Of a stretch of 64,000 bases of DNA, positions 17,407 to 25,561 are shown in pieces; positions within the stretch are counted from its first letter, which is position 1; the number at the start of each line of letters is the position of its first letter. This stretch comes from Streptomyces flaveus (lineage in GTDB: Bacteria; Actinomycetota; Actinomycetes; Streptomycetales; Streptomycetaceae), in the NCBI RefSeq assembly GCF_014647675.1, contig NZ_BMPQ01000029.1:1-64000 (forward strand), written 5' to 3'. The position numbers were made by a program, and so were the translations under genes. The notes beneath the pieces are model-generated. The model did not search any database. It saw nothing but the letters and a program-made list of their open reading frames with translations, and was not told where the DNA came from.

Positions 17407-18216
17407 CTACCCTTTCGGCAACTGCTCCCGCACAGGTAATTCAGCGCGCGGAGTGGATGGACCACCGGCCCTACGCCTCCTCGTGTGTTCCGTCCGGAGG
17501 CGTAGGGCCGTGGTGACCATGAGCCGGATGACGGGCGGCGGGGCGGAAATCCCCACGGCCTGGCGGAGGCGGTCGTCGAGAAGAGCACTGGCGGCGGTTT
17601 GCACCAAAGGGCCGACCACGGGTGGGAATCGGTCGGAGAGCAGGTTCCGAGTCGCCTCCATGAGCGTTTCCCCTTCGGGACTCGGCGCCATGTGGTGGCG
17701 CTCGAAGTCGTCCATCCAGCGGGCCAGCTCGAGGTAGGAGGCCGGGACGGCCTTGATGCCCATCCGCTCCGCCAAGTCGAAATAGAAGGCGTGGGCCGAG
17801 ATCTTCTCCCGCCCGGTGGTGCGCCGTATGCCGTGGTGATCGATCCAGCGCATCGGCGTGACGCAGAACGCCCCCAGGACGTACACGAACTCGTCGTTGC
17901 CAACGGAGAGGCGTTCGTGGAGCCGGTTCAGCCGGGCCACCGCGTCGCGACCGGCCGGATCCTCCAGGCCGTGCTCGATTAGCGTGTACATCAGCGTGCC
18001 GGTGGCCTTGGCGCGTACGGCCGGCTGGCTGGTCAGCTTCCCGGTGCCCGCAAGTACGCGGGCGATGCTGGGAATCCCGAACACGCGGTAGAAGCCGAGG
18101 TTCAGACCCAGCTTCAGGTCTTTGGGGCAGTCGGCCAACGCCAGCCGCTGATAGGCCGCGTGCGGGTGCTCAGAGCGGCCGGCCGGCGTACGTCGCGCTA
18201 CGTCTGCGCCGGTCAT
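17407..18216 (-). CDS. MpaB-family oxygenase-like protein (DUF2236)
   Basis: 269 residues of the oxygenase MpaB / rubber-oxygenase-related family: HERLSVGNDEFVYVLGAFC, PMRWIDHHG, then KISAHAFYFDLAERMGIKAV. The His residues are those expected to bind haem or iron in this family. The ATG at 18216 has GGAGGT upstream and overlaps the previous stop by 4 bases. It is the last gene of a four-gene operon. The final 30 codons are Arg-rich and contain a perfect hairpin, so the natural stop may once have been earlier. Substrate unknown. Confidence 0.75.
   Translation of the reverse strand: MTGADVARRTPAGRSEHPHAAYQRLALADCPKDLKLGLNLGFYRVFGIPSIARVLAGTGKLTSQPAVRAKATGTLMYTLIEHGLEDPAGRDAVARLNRLHERLSVGNDEFVYVLGAFCVTPMRWIDHHGIRRTTGREKISAHAFYFDLAERMGIKAVPASYLELARWMDDFERHHMAPSPEGETLMEATRNLLSDRFPPVVGPLVQTAASALLDDRLRQAVGISAPPPVIRLMVTTALRLRTEHTRRRRAGGPSTPRAELPVREQLPKG
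17467..17509 (-). terminator. Perfect 14-bp hairpin inside the 3' end of the MpaB-like gene
   Basis: GGCCCTACGCCTCC at 17467-17480 pairs with GGAGGCGTAGGGCC at 17496-17509, with a 15-base loop. It lies about 60-100 bases before the annotated stop, between two convergent genes, and looks like a terminator over which the frame has been extended. Confidence 0.5.
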
Positions 18217-19427
18217 GTGCTGGTTACCTCCGCCAGAACCCGGCGCACGAGCGGACCGTCCAGGTGCCGGGCGACCGTGACGAGGTGTTGTCGCTCCGCG
18301 TGCGGGGGCACGTCGATCCCGGGCGGTCGCTCGCAGGGACGTTGCGGAGCCTGCCCCGACTCCAGCGCCAGCAGCGCGCTGTGCAGGGCGGCCGCCGCGG
18401 CCACGGCATCCTGCTCGGGTGGGGCAAGGCCCTCGGCCTCGCCGAGACGCTTCGCGGTGTCGACGACATCCTGAGAGGTCCAGGGGCGGAGCGCGAGTTG
18501 CCCGTCGCGGATCTCCCCGACCCGCCCGAGGGCATGGAAGTCCCAACTGGATCCTGCTGGCGGACTGGTCAGGACGACGCCCGGATCGGCGCGCGTGACA
18601 GTACGCCACAGCGTCTCGAGCGCGCGGAAGTCGCGGCGACGCTGACGGCGTAGCCGTACGGCACCGGCCACCCAGCCACTGGCGATGATCAGGCAGCCCA
18701 GGGAGGACGACGCGGGCCCGACGGCGGTGCTGAGCGCATCGAGTGCGGAGGTGCCGAGGGCTCTGCCGCTCACAGCGATGATCTTGAACAGGCTGTATCC
18801 GGAACAGACAAAGCAGCCGACCGCGAGGCGCAGCAGGTTCCCATGGACGACCGGGTCTTTGTAGTCCTTGGACCGTCGCCACGACACGTACCCCATGGAC
18901 CACAAGGCGACAGTGAACCCGGCCAGGTAGACGAGCAGGTAGGCGAAGACGATGGGCCTGTCGGCGAAGGTGGTGTCGAACGTCAGCGGCACCTCTCCGT
19001 CGGGCAGGTCGGCGGAGAAGAACAGGGCCGCCATGAGGACGACCACCGCGGCGTACGGAGGCATGACGCGTCGTAGCGCAGCCCGGGCCCTCGCTGGTGG
19101 GGCCGCTCCGCTGCCGCCGTTTTCCGCTGCGGAGGTTGGTGACCAGAGCAGCACCAGTACGAGGAAGAACGCGCAGCAGACGATGACCGAGCTGTAGACG
19201 ACCAGCGTCGCGAGGTTGGAGATGCCGCTGGTCCGCCCGATCCATCGGTAGATGTCCGGTGCTGCGGAGATGAAGCCGGTCCCGACCGCGAAGGCGGCGC
19301 TGGCCATGAGTAGCAGGCCGGGTATTCGCTCGCGGGTCCAGGCCAGCGTCTTGTACGCGGCCAGCACGTACATGAGGGTGCCGACGGAGAGGTAGGTCGC
19401 TGTGAACGGCGCCTCCATCTCAGACAT
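18213..19427 (-). CDS. MAB_1171c-like seven-TM membrane protein with cytoplasmic tail
   Basis: 404 residues. About seven hydrophobic segments fill the first 250 (from YLSVGTLMYVLAAYKTLAW to SLGCLIIASGWVAGAV), followed by a soluble Arg/Glu-rich domain of about 150. This is the layout of the MAB_1171c family of putative transporters. It overlaps the metalloprotease gene upstream by 8 bases and the MpaB-like gene downstream by 4, so the cassette is translationally coupled. No transport substrate is known; a sensor or receptor role is equally possible. Confidence 0.7.
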   Translation of the reverse strand: MSEMEAPFTATYLSVGTLMYVLAAYKTLAWTRERIPGLLLMASAAFAVGTGFISAAPDIYRWIGRTSGISNLATLVVYSSVIVCCAFFLVLVLLWSPTSAAENGGSGAAPPARARAALRRVMPPYAAVVVLMAALFFSADLPDGEVPLTFDTTFADRPIVFAYLLVYLAGFTVALWSMGYVSWRRSKDYKDPVVHGNLLRLAVGCFVCSGYSLFKIIAVSGRALGTSALDALSTAVGPASSSLGCLIIASGWVAGAVRLRRQRRRDFRALETLWRTVTRADPGVVLTSPPAGSSWDFHALGRVGEIRDGQLALRPWTSQDVVDTAKRLGEAEGLAPPEQDAVAAAAALHSALLALESGQAPQRPCERPPGIDVPPHAERQHLVTVARHLDGPLVRRVLAEVTST

Positions 19428-19953
19428 GGCGCCCCTCCCGGTGGACGAGGGAGGATGCGACGTGCGGAGCGGATCCCTCGTCGGGTGCGAGGTTCAGTTC
19501 GAGGTACAGCACCCTGCCGATCGTCTCGGCCTCATGCTCGGCGGGATCGTCGTAGTGGGAGCGTCCCAGCACGCGGCGTACGACATCGGGGGCGATGGTC
19601 GTGGCCCGAGGCTGGTGGTCCAGCAGAAGGTGGGCGAGTTCATGGCACTTCACCAGGTTCTGGTGGGCGGGACTCGTGTGCCGTGGGTAGTAGATGCGGT
19701 CCTGCGTCAGGTACCGCTCGTACAGGCCGGACGGCTCACCCGGCTGTAACTCGCGCTCGATGAACAGCAGCTCGCGGCCGGTCTGAGCCTCGTAGGCAGT
19801 GACCAGTTGGTCGAGCGTCGGGTGCGCGGGTAACCCGAACTTCTTCAGCAGAGCTCTGACTCTGCGTCTCTCATTTCGCATGCCCACGCTGGGGTCCTCC
19901 TCTCCGGGCAGCTCCCATGAGGTTGTTATGGGTGCACTGCCTTGCTCGTTCAT
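19420..19953 (-). CDS. ImmA/IrrE-family metallopeptidase
   Basis: 177 residues. The zinc motif HELAH is at 104-108, with further acidic residues around 139-143 (EHEAE). ImmA/IrrE proteases are encoded beside XRE repressors and cleave or inactivate them to switch on the linked genes. The ATG at 19953 overlaps the stop of the XRE gene (ATGA), the classical repressor-protease pairing. Here the pair drives a membrane protein and an MpaB-like oxygenase rather than phage lysis genes. Confidence 0.8.
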   Translation of the reverse strand: MNEQGSAPITTSWELPGEEDPSVGMRNERRRVRALLKKFGLPAHPTLDQLVTAYEAQTGRELLFIERELQPGEPSGLYERYLTQDRIYYPRHTSPAHQNLVKCHELAHLLLDHQPRATTIAPDVVRRVLGRSHYDDPAEHEAETIGRVLYLELNLAPDEGSAPHVASSLVHREGRHV

Positions 19954-20549
19954 CGGGGCCTCCCGCGTCCGTCCTTGGGATGGAAGCCGACAGCCCGGCG
20001 CAGTTGGTCCACCAGGGCGCCGACTGTCTCCCGCATGTCCAGGGGCAGTTCGGCGACGCCCTCGGCTATGGATCGGACCTGTTCGTCACCGAGGAGCAGT
20101 GCATCGGCCTCCGCGGCGGTGCCGGCCGTACGGTGGCTGCGGCTGAGCGGTTCGCCACGGCGCTGTTGCTCGATGGCCCGTAGGTCGCCTTCGACAGCTT
20201 GCACATAGGCGTCGTCGTCGGGCAGGAAGAAGTACTCGACGCGTACGCCGTACAGGCGCTGCGCCAAGGCGACGGCCCGGTCTGCCCTCGGGACGGAGCG
20301 GCCGTTGAGCAGGTTGCTGACCTGACTGACAGACATGCCGATCTCGTCCGCGATCTCCCGCTCCCGGTAGGGCCTTCCTTGCTCGGCGGGGTAGATGACC
20401 TGGTTCAGGCGCTTGAAACGCCGCCCGAAGCGCTGGGCCGCGTCGAAGTCTTCGGAGCCGCTTGCGTCGCTGCGGTCCGCGCGGACTGCACGGTCTTCCC
20501 GCTGATCCTCGCCGTCTGCCGCGCCCTGCCCCTGCTGTGGTGACGACAT
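19950..20549 (-). CDS. XRE-family transcriptional regulator
   Basis: 199 residues. The helix-turn-helix reads YREREIADEIGMSVSQVSNL, preceded by a charged low-complexity N-terminus (GEDQREDRAVRADRSDASG) and followed by a helical domain. The ATG at 20549 is preferred over a longer open frame reaching 20678. It is first in the four-gene cassette XRE, ImmA/IrrE, 7-TM protein, MpaB-like oxygenase. It probably represses its own operon until the protease partner removes it. Confidence 0.8.
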   Translation of the reverse strand: MSSPQQGQGAADGEDQREDRAVRADRSDASGSEDFDAAQRFGRRFKRLNQVIYPAEQGRPYREREIADEIGMSVSQVSNLLNGRSVPRADRAVALAQRLYGVRVEYFFLPDDDAYVQAVEGDLRAIEQQRRGEPLSRSHRTAGTAAEADALLLGDEQVRSIAEGVAELPLDMRETVGALVDQLRRAVGFHPKDGRGRPR

Positions 20550-21015
20550 GTCTGCGGATCTTAAGGGGAGTTGAGGATCCTCGAGTGAAAAGGCGCAAGA
20601 AATTGGAACTTGAGGCGTGCATAGCGCGCAAACTGGACGATCTTTCGAGTGGATGCGGGAAATAGTTGACAGAGGCACCTGTCACGCACAGGATCATCAC
20701 GCATCCTTCACGTTCGGCTCCGCCGTGTAGAGCGGGTCGGAGTCGTGCGGCCTCTTCGGTCGCCTCCTGAACGTGGGGACGCGGCGCCACTCTGGTCGCG
20801 TGGCGCCCTACTGACGATGTCTGTCACCAGAGGGATCTCTTGATGGCTGCCGCCGACAACTCTTTCGTTTGGTCATCCGGATTGCCCTGCCTCGCGCGCT
20901 CCGCATTCGCGGAGCGGGGGTCGGGCCTGCATTCCCCGCAGATACCGCCGCCGGACAGGTTCAGGATGGAGAGCGCTGGAACACAGAGGGTCATTGCGTG
21001 CGACGGAGGAGTGGC
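20550..21015. other. Promoter-bearing gap between divergent genes
   Basis: No coding frame is convincing. It should hold the promoter of the leftward XRE cassette. Confidence 0.4.
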
Positions 21016-21228
21016 ATGAAGGGGCACGTCTCATCGGGCATGGAGGGGACGGCGGACGAGGTGCGTCACACCAGGGCGCGAGAACACGAACCGACGCGGG
21101 AGTGCGCCTGGAGAGACCTGGAGATTCTGAAGGTCCTCATGGGGGCGGACGTCGACTTGGATGCAGGTTTCCTGGAGCACACATGTGTCGAAGGAGAAGA
21201 TTGCTGGCCCGGTAATCAATATCAATAA
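21016..21228 (+). CDS. Small hypothetical protein (70 aa)
   Basis: The ATG at 21016 has GGAGGAG 5-10 bases upstream. The product is acidic and starts MKGHVSSGMEGTADE; the C-terminal quarter holds two Cys and a Trp (HTCVEGEDCWPGNQYQ). It is not recognised. Composition could suit a small regulatory protein or a peptide precursor, but no modifying enzyme is adjacent. It lies just upstream of the ParB-like gene. Confidence 0.4.
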   Translation: MKGHVSSGMEGTADEVRHTRAREHEPTRECAWRDLEILKVLMGADVDLDAGFLEHTCVEGEDCWPGNQYQ

Positions 21229-21320
21229 CACTTGACGTTCAAGATCGATTGACCATAGTATTTAGTCATCACCTCACAGGAACCCCTCCTGCGAGACCAA
21301 GGCTGCAAGGAGTCAGCGAC

Positions 21321-22334
21321 ATGAACGTCACCGAGGCGAACATCCAGGTCATCGCGATCCCGCTCGCGGACATCGAGCCCAACCCGGACCAGCCCCGCAA
21401 GTTCTTCGACGAGGCCAAGTTGGAGGAGCTGGCGGCTCAGTTCCGCTCGGTTGGCCAGCTTCAGCCGATCGTGGTCCGGCCGGCCGGCGACAAGTTCCAG
21501 ATCGTGATGGGCGAGCGCCGCTGGCGGGCGATGCACCTGGTGGAGGACGCCACCACGATCGAGGCCAAGGTCGTCTCGAGCGTCGACGACGAGAACGCCT
21601 TCATCATGGGGATCTCCGAGAACATCGGCCGCGCGGACATGACGCTGATGGAGGAGGCACAGGCGTACGCGGACCTGGTCGGGTTCGGGTACAGCGCGGA
21701 GCGCATCGCGGAGATGTTCGGCAAGACCACCGACTACGTGAGGTGGCGGATGGACCTGCTCAACCTCACCACGGACATCGCGGAGCTGGTCGCCGAGGGC
21801 AAGATCAAGGCGGACTTCGCCTGGTACCTCTCGAAGCTCTCGCCGGCGAACCAGAAGGTGGCGGTCACCCGGTACATGAAGGGCGACTTCAAGACGGAGA
21901 CGGACGCTTCCACGTTCGCGCAGGCCCTGCGGATGAAGGAGAACCAGGAGGGCTTCTTCTCCGAGAAGGAACTGTCGGACAAGGAGAAGGAAGAGAAGTC
22001 GAAGGAGCGGAAGCAGGCCAAGTCCAAGGTGGACCAGGTCGAGCGAGCCGGTGCCCTGATCGAGGAGCTGGCGAAGCTGACGCCCACCGAGCTGGCCGAG
22101 CTGTTCGAGGGCGAGGTCGGCAAGCACCTGGACGCCGTGGAGCGCGTACGGAAGGCGGCGGCCGACGCGACGAAGAAGCTGCGCAAGGCCAAGGCGATGT
22201 CCGAGGCGAAGCAGCTGACGGTGCGGCCGGAGCTGGAGGTCGAGCCCGAGGGCGGGGAGGGGCCCGGCGAGGCCGAGATCGCCGAGGTCGCGGCGGAGGA
22301 GCCTTCGGAGGTTGAGCTCGCAGCCGCGGCCTGA
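21321..22334 (+). CDS. ParB/RepB/Spo0J-family partition-like protein
   Basis: 337 residues. ParB N-terminal domain with IEPNPDQPRKFFDEAKLEEL, the CTP-binding-type motif MGERRWRAM and ENIGRADMTLMEEAQAY, then the KorB/ParB helix-turn-helix (YSAERIAEMFGKTTDYVRWR), and a long Lys/Glu coiled C-terminus ending in an acidic tail. The ATG at 21321 has AAGGAG. No ParA is encoded nearby, so it may be a phage regulatory or nuclease-type ParB protein rather than part of a plasmid partition pair. Confidence 0.85.
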   Translation: MNVTEANIQVIAIPLADIEPNPDQPRKFFDEAKLEELAAQFRSVGQLQPIVVRPAGDKFQIVMGERRWRAMHLVEDATTIEAKVVSSVDDENAFIMGISENIGRADMTLMEEAQAYADLVGFGYSAERIAEMFGKTTDYVRWRMDLLNLTTDIAELVAEGKIKADFAWYLSKLSPANQKVAVTRYMKGDFKTETDASTFAQALRMKENQEGFFSEKELSDKEKEEKSKERKQAKSKVDQVERAGALIEELAKLTPTELAELFEGEVGKHLDAVERVRKAAADATKKLRKAKAMSEAKQLTVRPELEVEPEGGEGPGEAEIAEVAAEEPSEVELAAAA

Positions 22335-22355
22335 GTCGGCGCGCGGGAGCGCGGT

Positions 22356-22389
22356 AGCGGTCGGGAGTCCGAGCGGGACCCCGGCCGCT
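22356..22389. terminator. Stem-loop between convergent genes
   Basis: AGCGGTCGGG (22356-22365) pairs with CCCGGCCGCT (22380-22389) with one G-T pair. It lies between the ParB-like gene and the oppositely transcribed methyltransferase gene and probably terminates both. Confidence 0.55.
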
Positions 22390-22415
22390 CTTCCGTGTCG
22401 TGGGTGGCATGTGCG

Positions 22416-23030
22416 TTATGGGGCGGGCTTTTCCCAGGTCAGCGAGTATCGGCGGAGCACGTGTCGGCGGTAGTGCATGCCGGGCAGCAGCCGCTGCGCC
22501 TCGGCTCGCGCCTGCCCGTAGCTCATCTGCGGGTCGGCGGTCGGCATCCCTCCTGGGTCGTTCGCGCGGCGCAGCACCTTGGCGATCCGCACGATGGGGG
22601 CAGCCGTGATCGTCGCCGCCCACTCGGCCGGTGTCGTCTCGCGAGCCAGACCGACCACCACCAGCGTGCCGCCGGGCCGCAGCAGCTCGTGCATGCGGAT
22701 AAGGGCCGCTTGGAAGTCCATGTGATGGACCGTGGCCACGGAGCAGATGAAGTCGTAGCCCGCGGTGGGGAGGCCGGTGGTGAGGAAGTCGCCCTCGATG
22801 AATGTCAGACCGGGATGGCCGCCCGAGAGCTCACGGGCGCGGCTGATCATCTGCCGCAATTTGTCGATCCCGGTAACGCGCTTTGCCCGCCCGGTCAGCT
22901 TCCGCGCCAGAAGGCCGTCCCCGCAGCCAACGTCCAGTGCGTCACCGCACGCCTGTGGAACGGAGCGGAGGATGCCCGGATGCCGGGCGACGTTCGTATT
23001 CCAGTACGACTTCAGGCCGGTCTGGTGCAT
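22416..23030 (-). CDS. Class I SAM-dependent methyltransferase
   Basis: 204 residues. SAM-binding motif I ALDVGCGDGLLARKL is near residue 32, the acidic residue of motif II is in VTGIDKLRQM, and motif post-I FICSVATVHHMDFQAAL is typical of Methyltransf_11/25 small-molecule enzymes. The ATG at 23030 has GAGGG. It is the only leftward gene in this part of the phage-like region, so it is likely a passenger gene; its substrate is unknown. Confidence 0.8.
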   Translation of the reverse strand: MHQTGLKSYWNTNVARHPGILRSVPQACGDALDVGCGDGLLARKLTGRAKRVTGIDKLRQMISRARELSGGHPGLTFIEGDFLTTGLPTAGYDFICSVATVHHMDFQAALIRMHELLRPGGTLVVVGLARETTPAEWAATITAAPIVRIAKVLRRANDPGGMPTADPQMSYGQARAEAQRLLPGMHYRRHVLRRYSLTWEKPAP

Positions 23031-23209
23031 CGGACCCTCGGTGGCGATAGATGGGTGAGGTGATTGTGGGGCGGGAATGGGGTGCCGCGGTATACGTCCC
23101 GCCAGCAAGCCAAGCATGTATTGGACTTGAGGGTCACCCCGTTGTGAAATAGAATTTTATCGACACCTTTGCATGTTCGTGCAGGGTGGCGAGCCACGAC
23201 AGGAGGAGC

Positions 23210-23620
23210 ATGTTCGAACTGTTCACGCAGAGATACCAGGGTTTCGAGCCCTCGATGGGAGTGCCCGTGCGCATCACTCTGGGTGCGCCCCGGTGGACGT
23301 TGCCGTACGCGCTGGAGCATCAGGTGCGGGAGGTCGCGCCGAGTCGCGAGTACTTCGGGGCCGCGCGGCCGGTGTATGAGGCGGCGTATCTTGCTCAGCT
23401 CGACCGACATGGGGCCGAGTTCTTCGCCTCACGCTTTCAGGAGATCGCCGTGGCGGCCGGCGATCCACGGCTGGTCCTGCTCTGCTTTGAGGATCTGGCG
23501 CAGCCGGAGCAGTGGTGTCACCGGCGGATGTTCGCCGCCTGGTGGCAGGAGAAGACGGGGGCGAAAGTGCGGGAACTCGGGCCGCTGGGACCGGAGTACG
23601 AGCAGGGGACGCTGCTGTGA
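23210..23620 (+). CDS. DUF488-like protein
   Basis: 136 residues. VYEAAYLAQLDRHGAEFFAS and the C-terminal LVLLCFEDLAQPEQWCHRRM with a Cys and His resemble DUF488 proteins, whose CFE...CHR motif is conserved. The ATG at 23210 has AGGAGG directly upstream. The next gene's GTG overlaps its stop. Function unknown; it begins the rightward phage-like gene run. Confidence 0.6.
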   Translation: MFELFTQRYQGFEPSMGVPVRITLGAPRWTLPYALEHQVREVAPSREYFGAARPVYEAAYLAQLDRHGAEFFASRFQEIAVAAGDPRLVLLCFEDLAQPEQWCHRRMFAAWWQEKTGAKVRELGPLGPEYEQGTLL

Positions 23621-23817
23621 GTGAGAGTCAAAGGCCCAATTGGGTGGAGATGAGCCGTGAGGACTTCGAGGCGCCGCCGGATCCGAAGCCGGCGCCACCT
23701 GGTCAGATGGAGCTGTTCGAGCCTGGGCCGGGGAAGGTGAAGGCGAAGTCGAAACCGCCCGAGGAGTGCCCGGCGGGGACGTTGAGCCTGCTCGACCTCT
23801 CGGGCGTGGACGAGTAG
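23617..23817 (+). CDS. Small hypothetical phage-type protein
   Basis: 66 residues starting at GTG 23617, which overlaps the preceding stop (GTGA). Pro- and charge-rich (EAPPDPKPAPPGQMELFEPG), no membrane segment. Not recognised. The overlap and the hairpin right after it show it is the second gene of a two-gene unit. Confidence 0.55.
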   Translation: MSESQRPNWVEMSREDFEAPPDPKPAPPGQMELFEPGPGKVKAKSKPPEECPAGTLSLLDLSGVDE

Positions 23818-23851
23818 TTCCGATCGCCCCTGGGGTGCCGGGGCTTTGAGC

Positions 23852-23883
23852 ATGTGGTGGGCGCGGAATCGTGCCCACCACAT
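23852..23883 (+). terminator. Perfect 11-bp stem-loop
   Basis: ATGTGGTGGGC (23852-23862) pairs exactly with GCCCACCACAT (23873-23883), with a 10-base loop, just after the small gene. Probable terminator separating it from the next operon. Confidence 0.7.
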
Positions 23884-24049
23884 ATGTTGTGGCAGTCATT
23901 AGTCTGATACGGTTCCTTTCGTGGCGGGGTGATCTTCCGATCGAGCCCCGCCGCGCGTCGGTGGTGCACCTGGCAGCACGCCCCGCCCCCGGTGGGGAGG
24001 AGCCCGTTCGAGTCGGGCCCGGCGCTCGAGGACGCGTCCGCACAGGCAC

Positions 24050-25561
24050 GTGGTGCGGAGCCGATCAGCCAAGGAACCATCCCCCCTCCAGGCGTCCCCC
24101 GCGCCTCCTGGTTCCCCGGCGGCCTGGCACGGCAGGACCAGCCCCCTGCCCCTCCAGGCCCGCGTCCTTCTCGGTCAACTCGGTGCAGGGGAGGCAGCGT
24201 TGTTCCACGGCTCGATCCCCGCCGACCTTCGCGCGGTCATCCACGAGCACACCGCCACCTGGCGCGGCCAGGCCGAGGACATCTACGTCGGCTGCTCCGG
24301 CAACTTCACCATCGAACGGGTTCTGCACGACTCCGGGTTCCGGCTCCATGGCTGTGACGTGCAGCTGTACTCGTCGGCGATCGGCTGGTACCTGGCCGGG
24401 CAGGAGCTGCCCATCACGATCCGCCCCGAGTCAGCCGGCGAACTCGACTGGCTGGCCCCGTACATGGACGGCCGGGCGGGAACGCTCGCGGTGGTGCTCC
24501 TCGGCTCGCGTTTCTTCCAGTGGATCGGGCGCGGCAACCACCCGTACTACGGGCGGATGCTGGCCGCGTACCGCCAACAGTTCCCCGAGCTGCACGCGAA
24601 GACGGTCGCGAAGATCGAGGCGCTGCCGCTGCGGCTCGCTTCGTACGCGCCGATGGACGTGAACCAGTGGCTCGCCGAACAGGTCCCGGCCGATGCGCCG
24701 GTGGTCGCCTTCCCGCCGTTCTATGCAGGGGACTACGAGGGTCAGTTCGCGGCGCTGGACAAGCACTTGGAGTGGCCGGCGCCGGAGTACCCGACGCTGG
24801 ACGACGCGGCGAAGCAGACGCTGATCGAGCGGATCACCGACCGGCCGCACTGGGTGCTCGGGCTGCACTTCGACGTCGAGGAGCTGGCCGGGCATCTGCG
24901 CGGTCAGGTGCAGACGGCCAACCGCGGGCTGCCGATCAACGTGTACTCGTCGGTGCCGCGTTCGCGGATCGTACGGCCCCACCAGCGCCTGGAGCCGGTG
25001 CGTGCCCCGCGGCTCGTACCGGGGCAGCGGCTCGGCGGGACGTTGACGCTGGCCCCGCTGTCGATGGGCCAGTTCGCGACGCTGCGCTCGCAGTACATGA
25101 ACCACAACATCCGCCCGGGCACCCCGACGATGGCGCTCGCGGTCCTGGTCGACGGGGTCGTGGTGGGCGCCTTCGCGTTCTCGACGCCGAAGTACGACCC
25201 GCACAACGTCTACCTGCTGTCGGACTTCCCGGTCGCGCCGACGTCGTACGGGCGGCTGGCGAAGCTCGTGCTGTACGCGGCGCTGTCGACCGAGGCCCAG
25301 TTCCTGGCGCAGCGCACCATGAACACCCGCCTGACCCGGCTGAACACGACGGCGTTCACGCAGCGGCCGGTGTCGATGAAGTACCGCGGGCTGCTGCGCC
25401 TGAACTCCCGCAAGGACTCCACCGATCCCGCCTACCGCTACCAGCTCGACTACGGCTCGGAGTTGGGCCGCTGGTCGCTGGCCGAGGGGTTCGCCGAGTG
25501 GAGCCGCAAGCACGGACGCGCCGAAGGGCTCAACACACTCCAGGAGGACACGGCCCGGTGA
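24050..25561 (+). CDS. Putative antirestriction adenine methyltransferase (phage type)
   Basis: Up to 503 residues. IYVGCSGNFTIERVLHDSG resembles a SAM-binding motif I, and VAFPPFYAGDYEGQF resembles the catalytic (N/D)PPF motif of adenine methyltransferases. The C-terminal half (MALAVLVDGVVVGAFAFSTP, VYLLSDFPVAPTSYGRLAKL) is typical of the actinophage family annotated as putative antirestriction methyltransferases. The true start is uncertain: the first 35 codons from GTG 24050 are Pro/Ala-rich and may be non-coding. The next gene's GTG overlaps its stop. Presumably it modifies element DNA against host restriction. Confidence 0.65.
   Translation: MVRSRSAKEPSPLQASPAPPGSPAAWHGRTSPLPLQARVLLGQLGAGEAALFHGSIPADLRAVIHEHTATWRGQAEDIYVGCSGNFTIERVLHDSGFRLHGCDVQLYSSAIGWYLAGQELPITIRPESAGELDWLAPYMDGRAGTLAVVLLGSRFFQWIGRGNHPYYGRMLAAYRQQFPELHAKTVAKIEALPLRLASYAPMDVNQWLAEQVPADAPVVAFPPFYAGDYEGQFAALDKHLEWPAPEYPTLDDAAKQTLIERITDRPHWVLGLHFDVEELAGHLRGQVQTANRGLPINVYSSVPRSRIVRPHQRLEPVRAPRLVPGQRLGGTLTLAPLSMGQFATLRSQYMNHNIRPGTPTMALAVLVDGVVVGAFAFSTPKYDPHNVYLLSDFPVAPTSYGRLAKLVLYAALSTEAQFLAQRTMNTRLTRLNTTAFTQRPVSMKYRGLLRLNSRKDSTDPAYRYQLDYGSELGRWSLAEGFAEWSRKHGRAEGLNTLQEDTAR

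Noticed and set aside
17407..19245. A 612-codon frame spanning two genes
   Set aside because: Its first half is an antisense-frame reading of the 7-TM gene; the real MpaB-like start is ATG 18216 with GGAGGT and an ATGA overlap.
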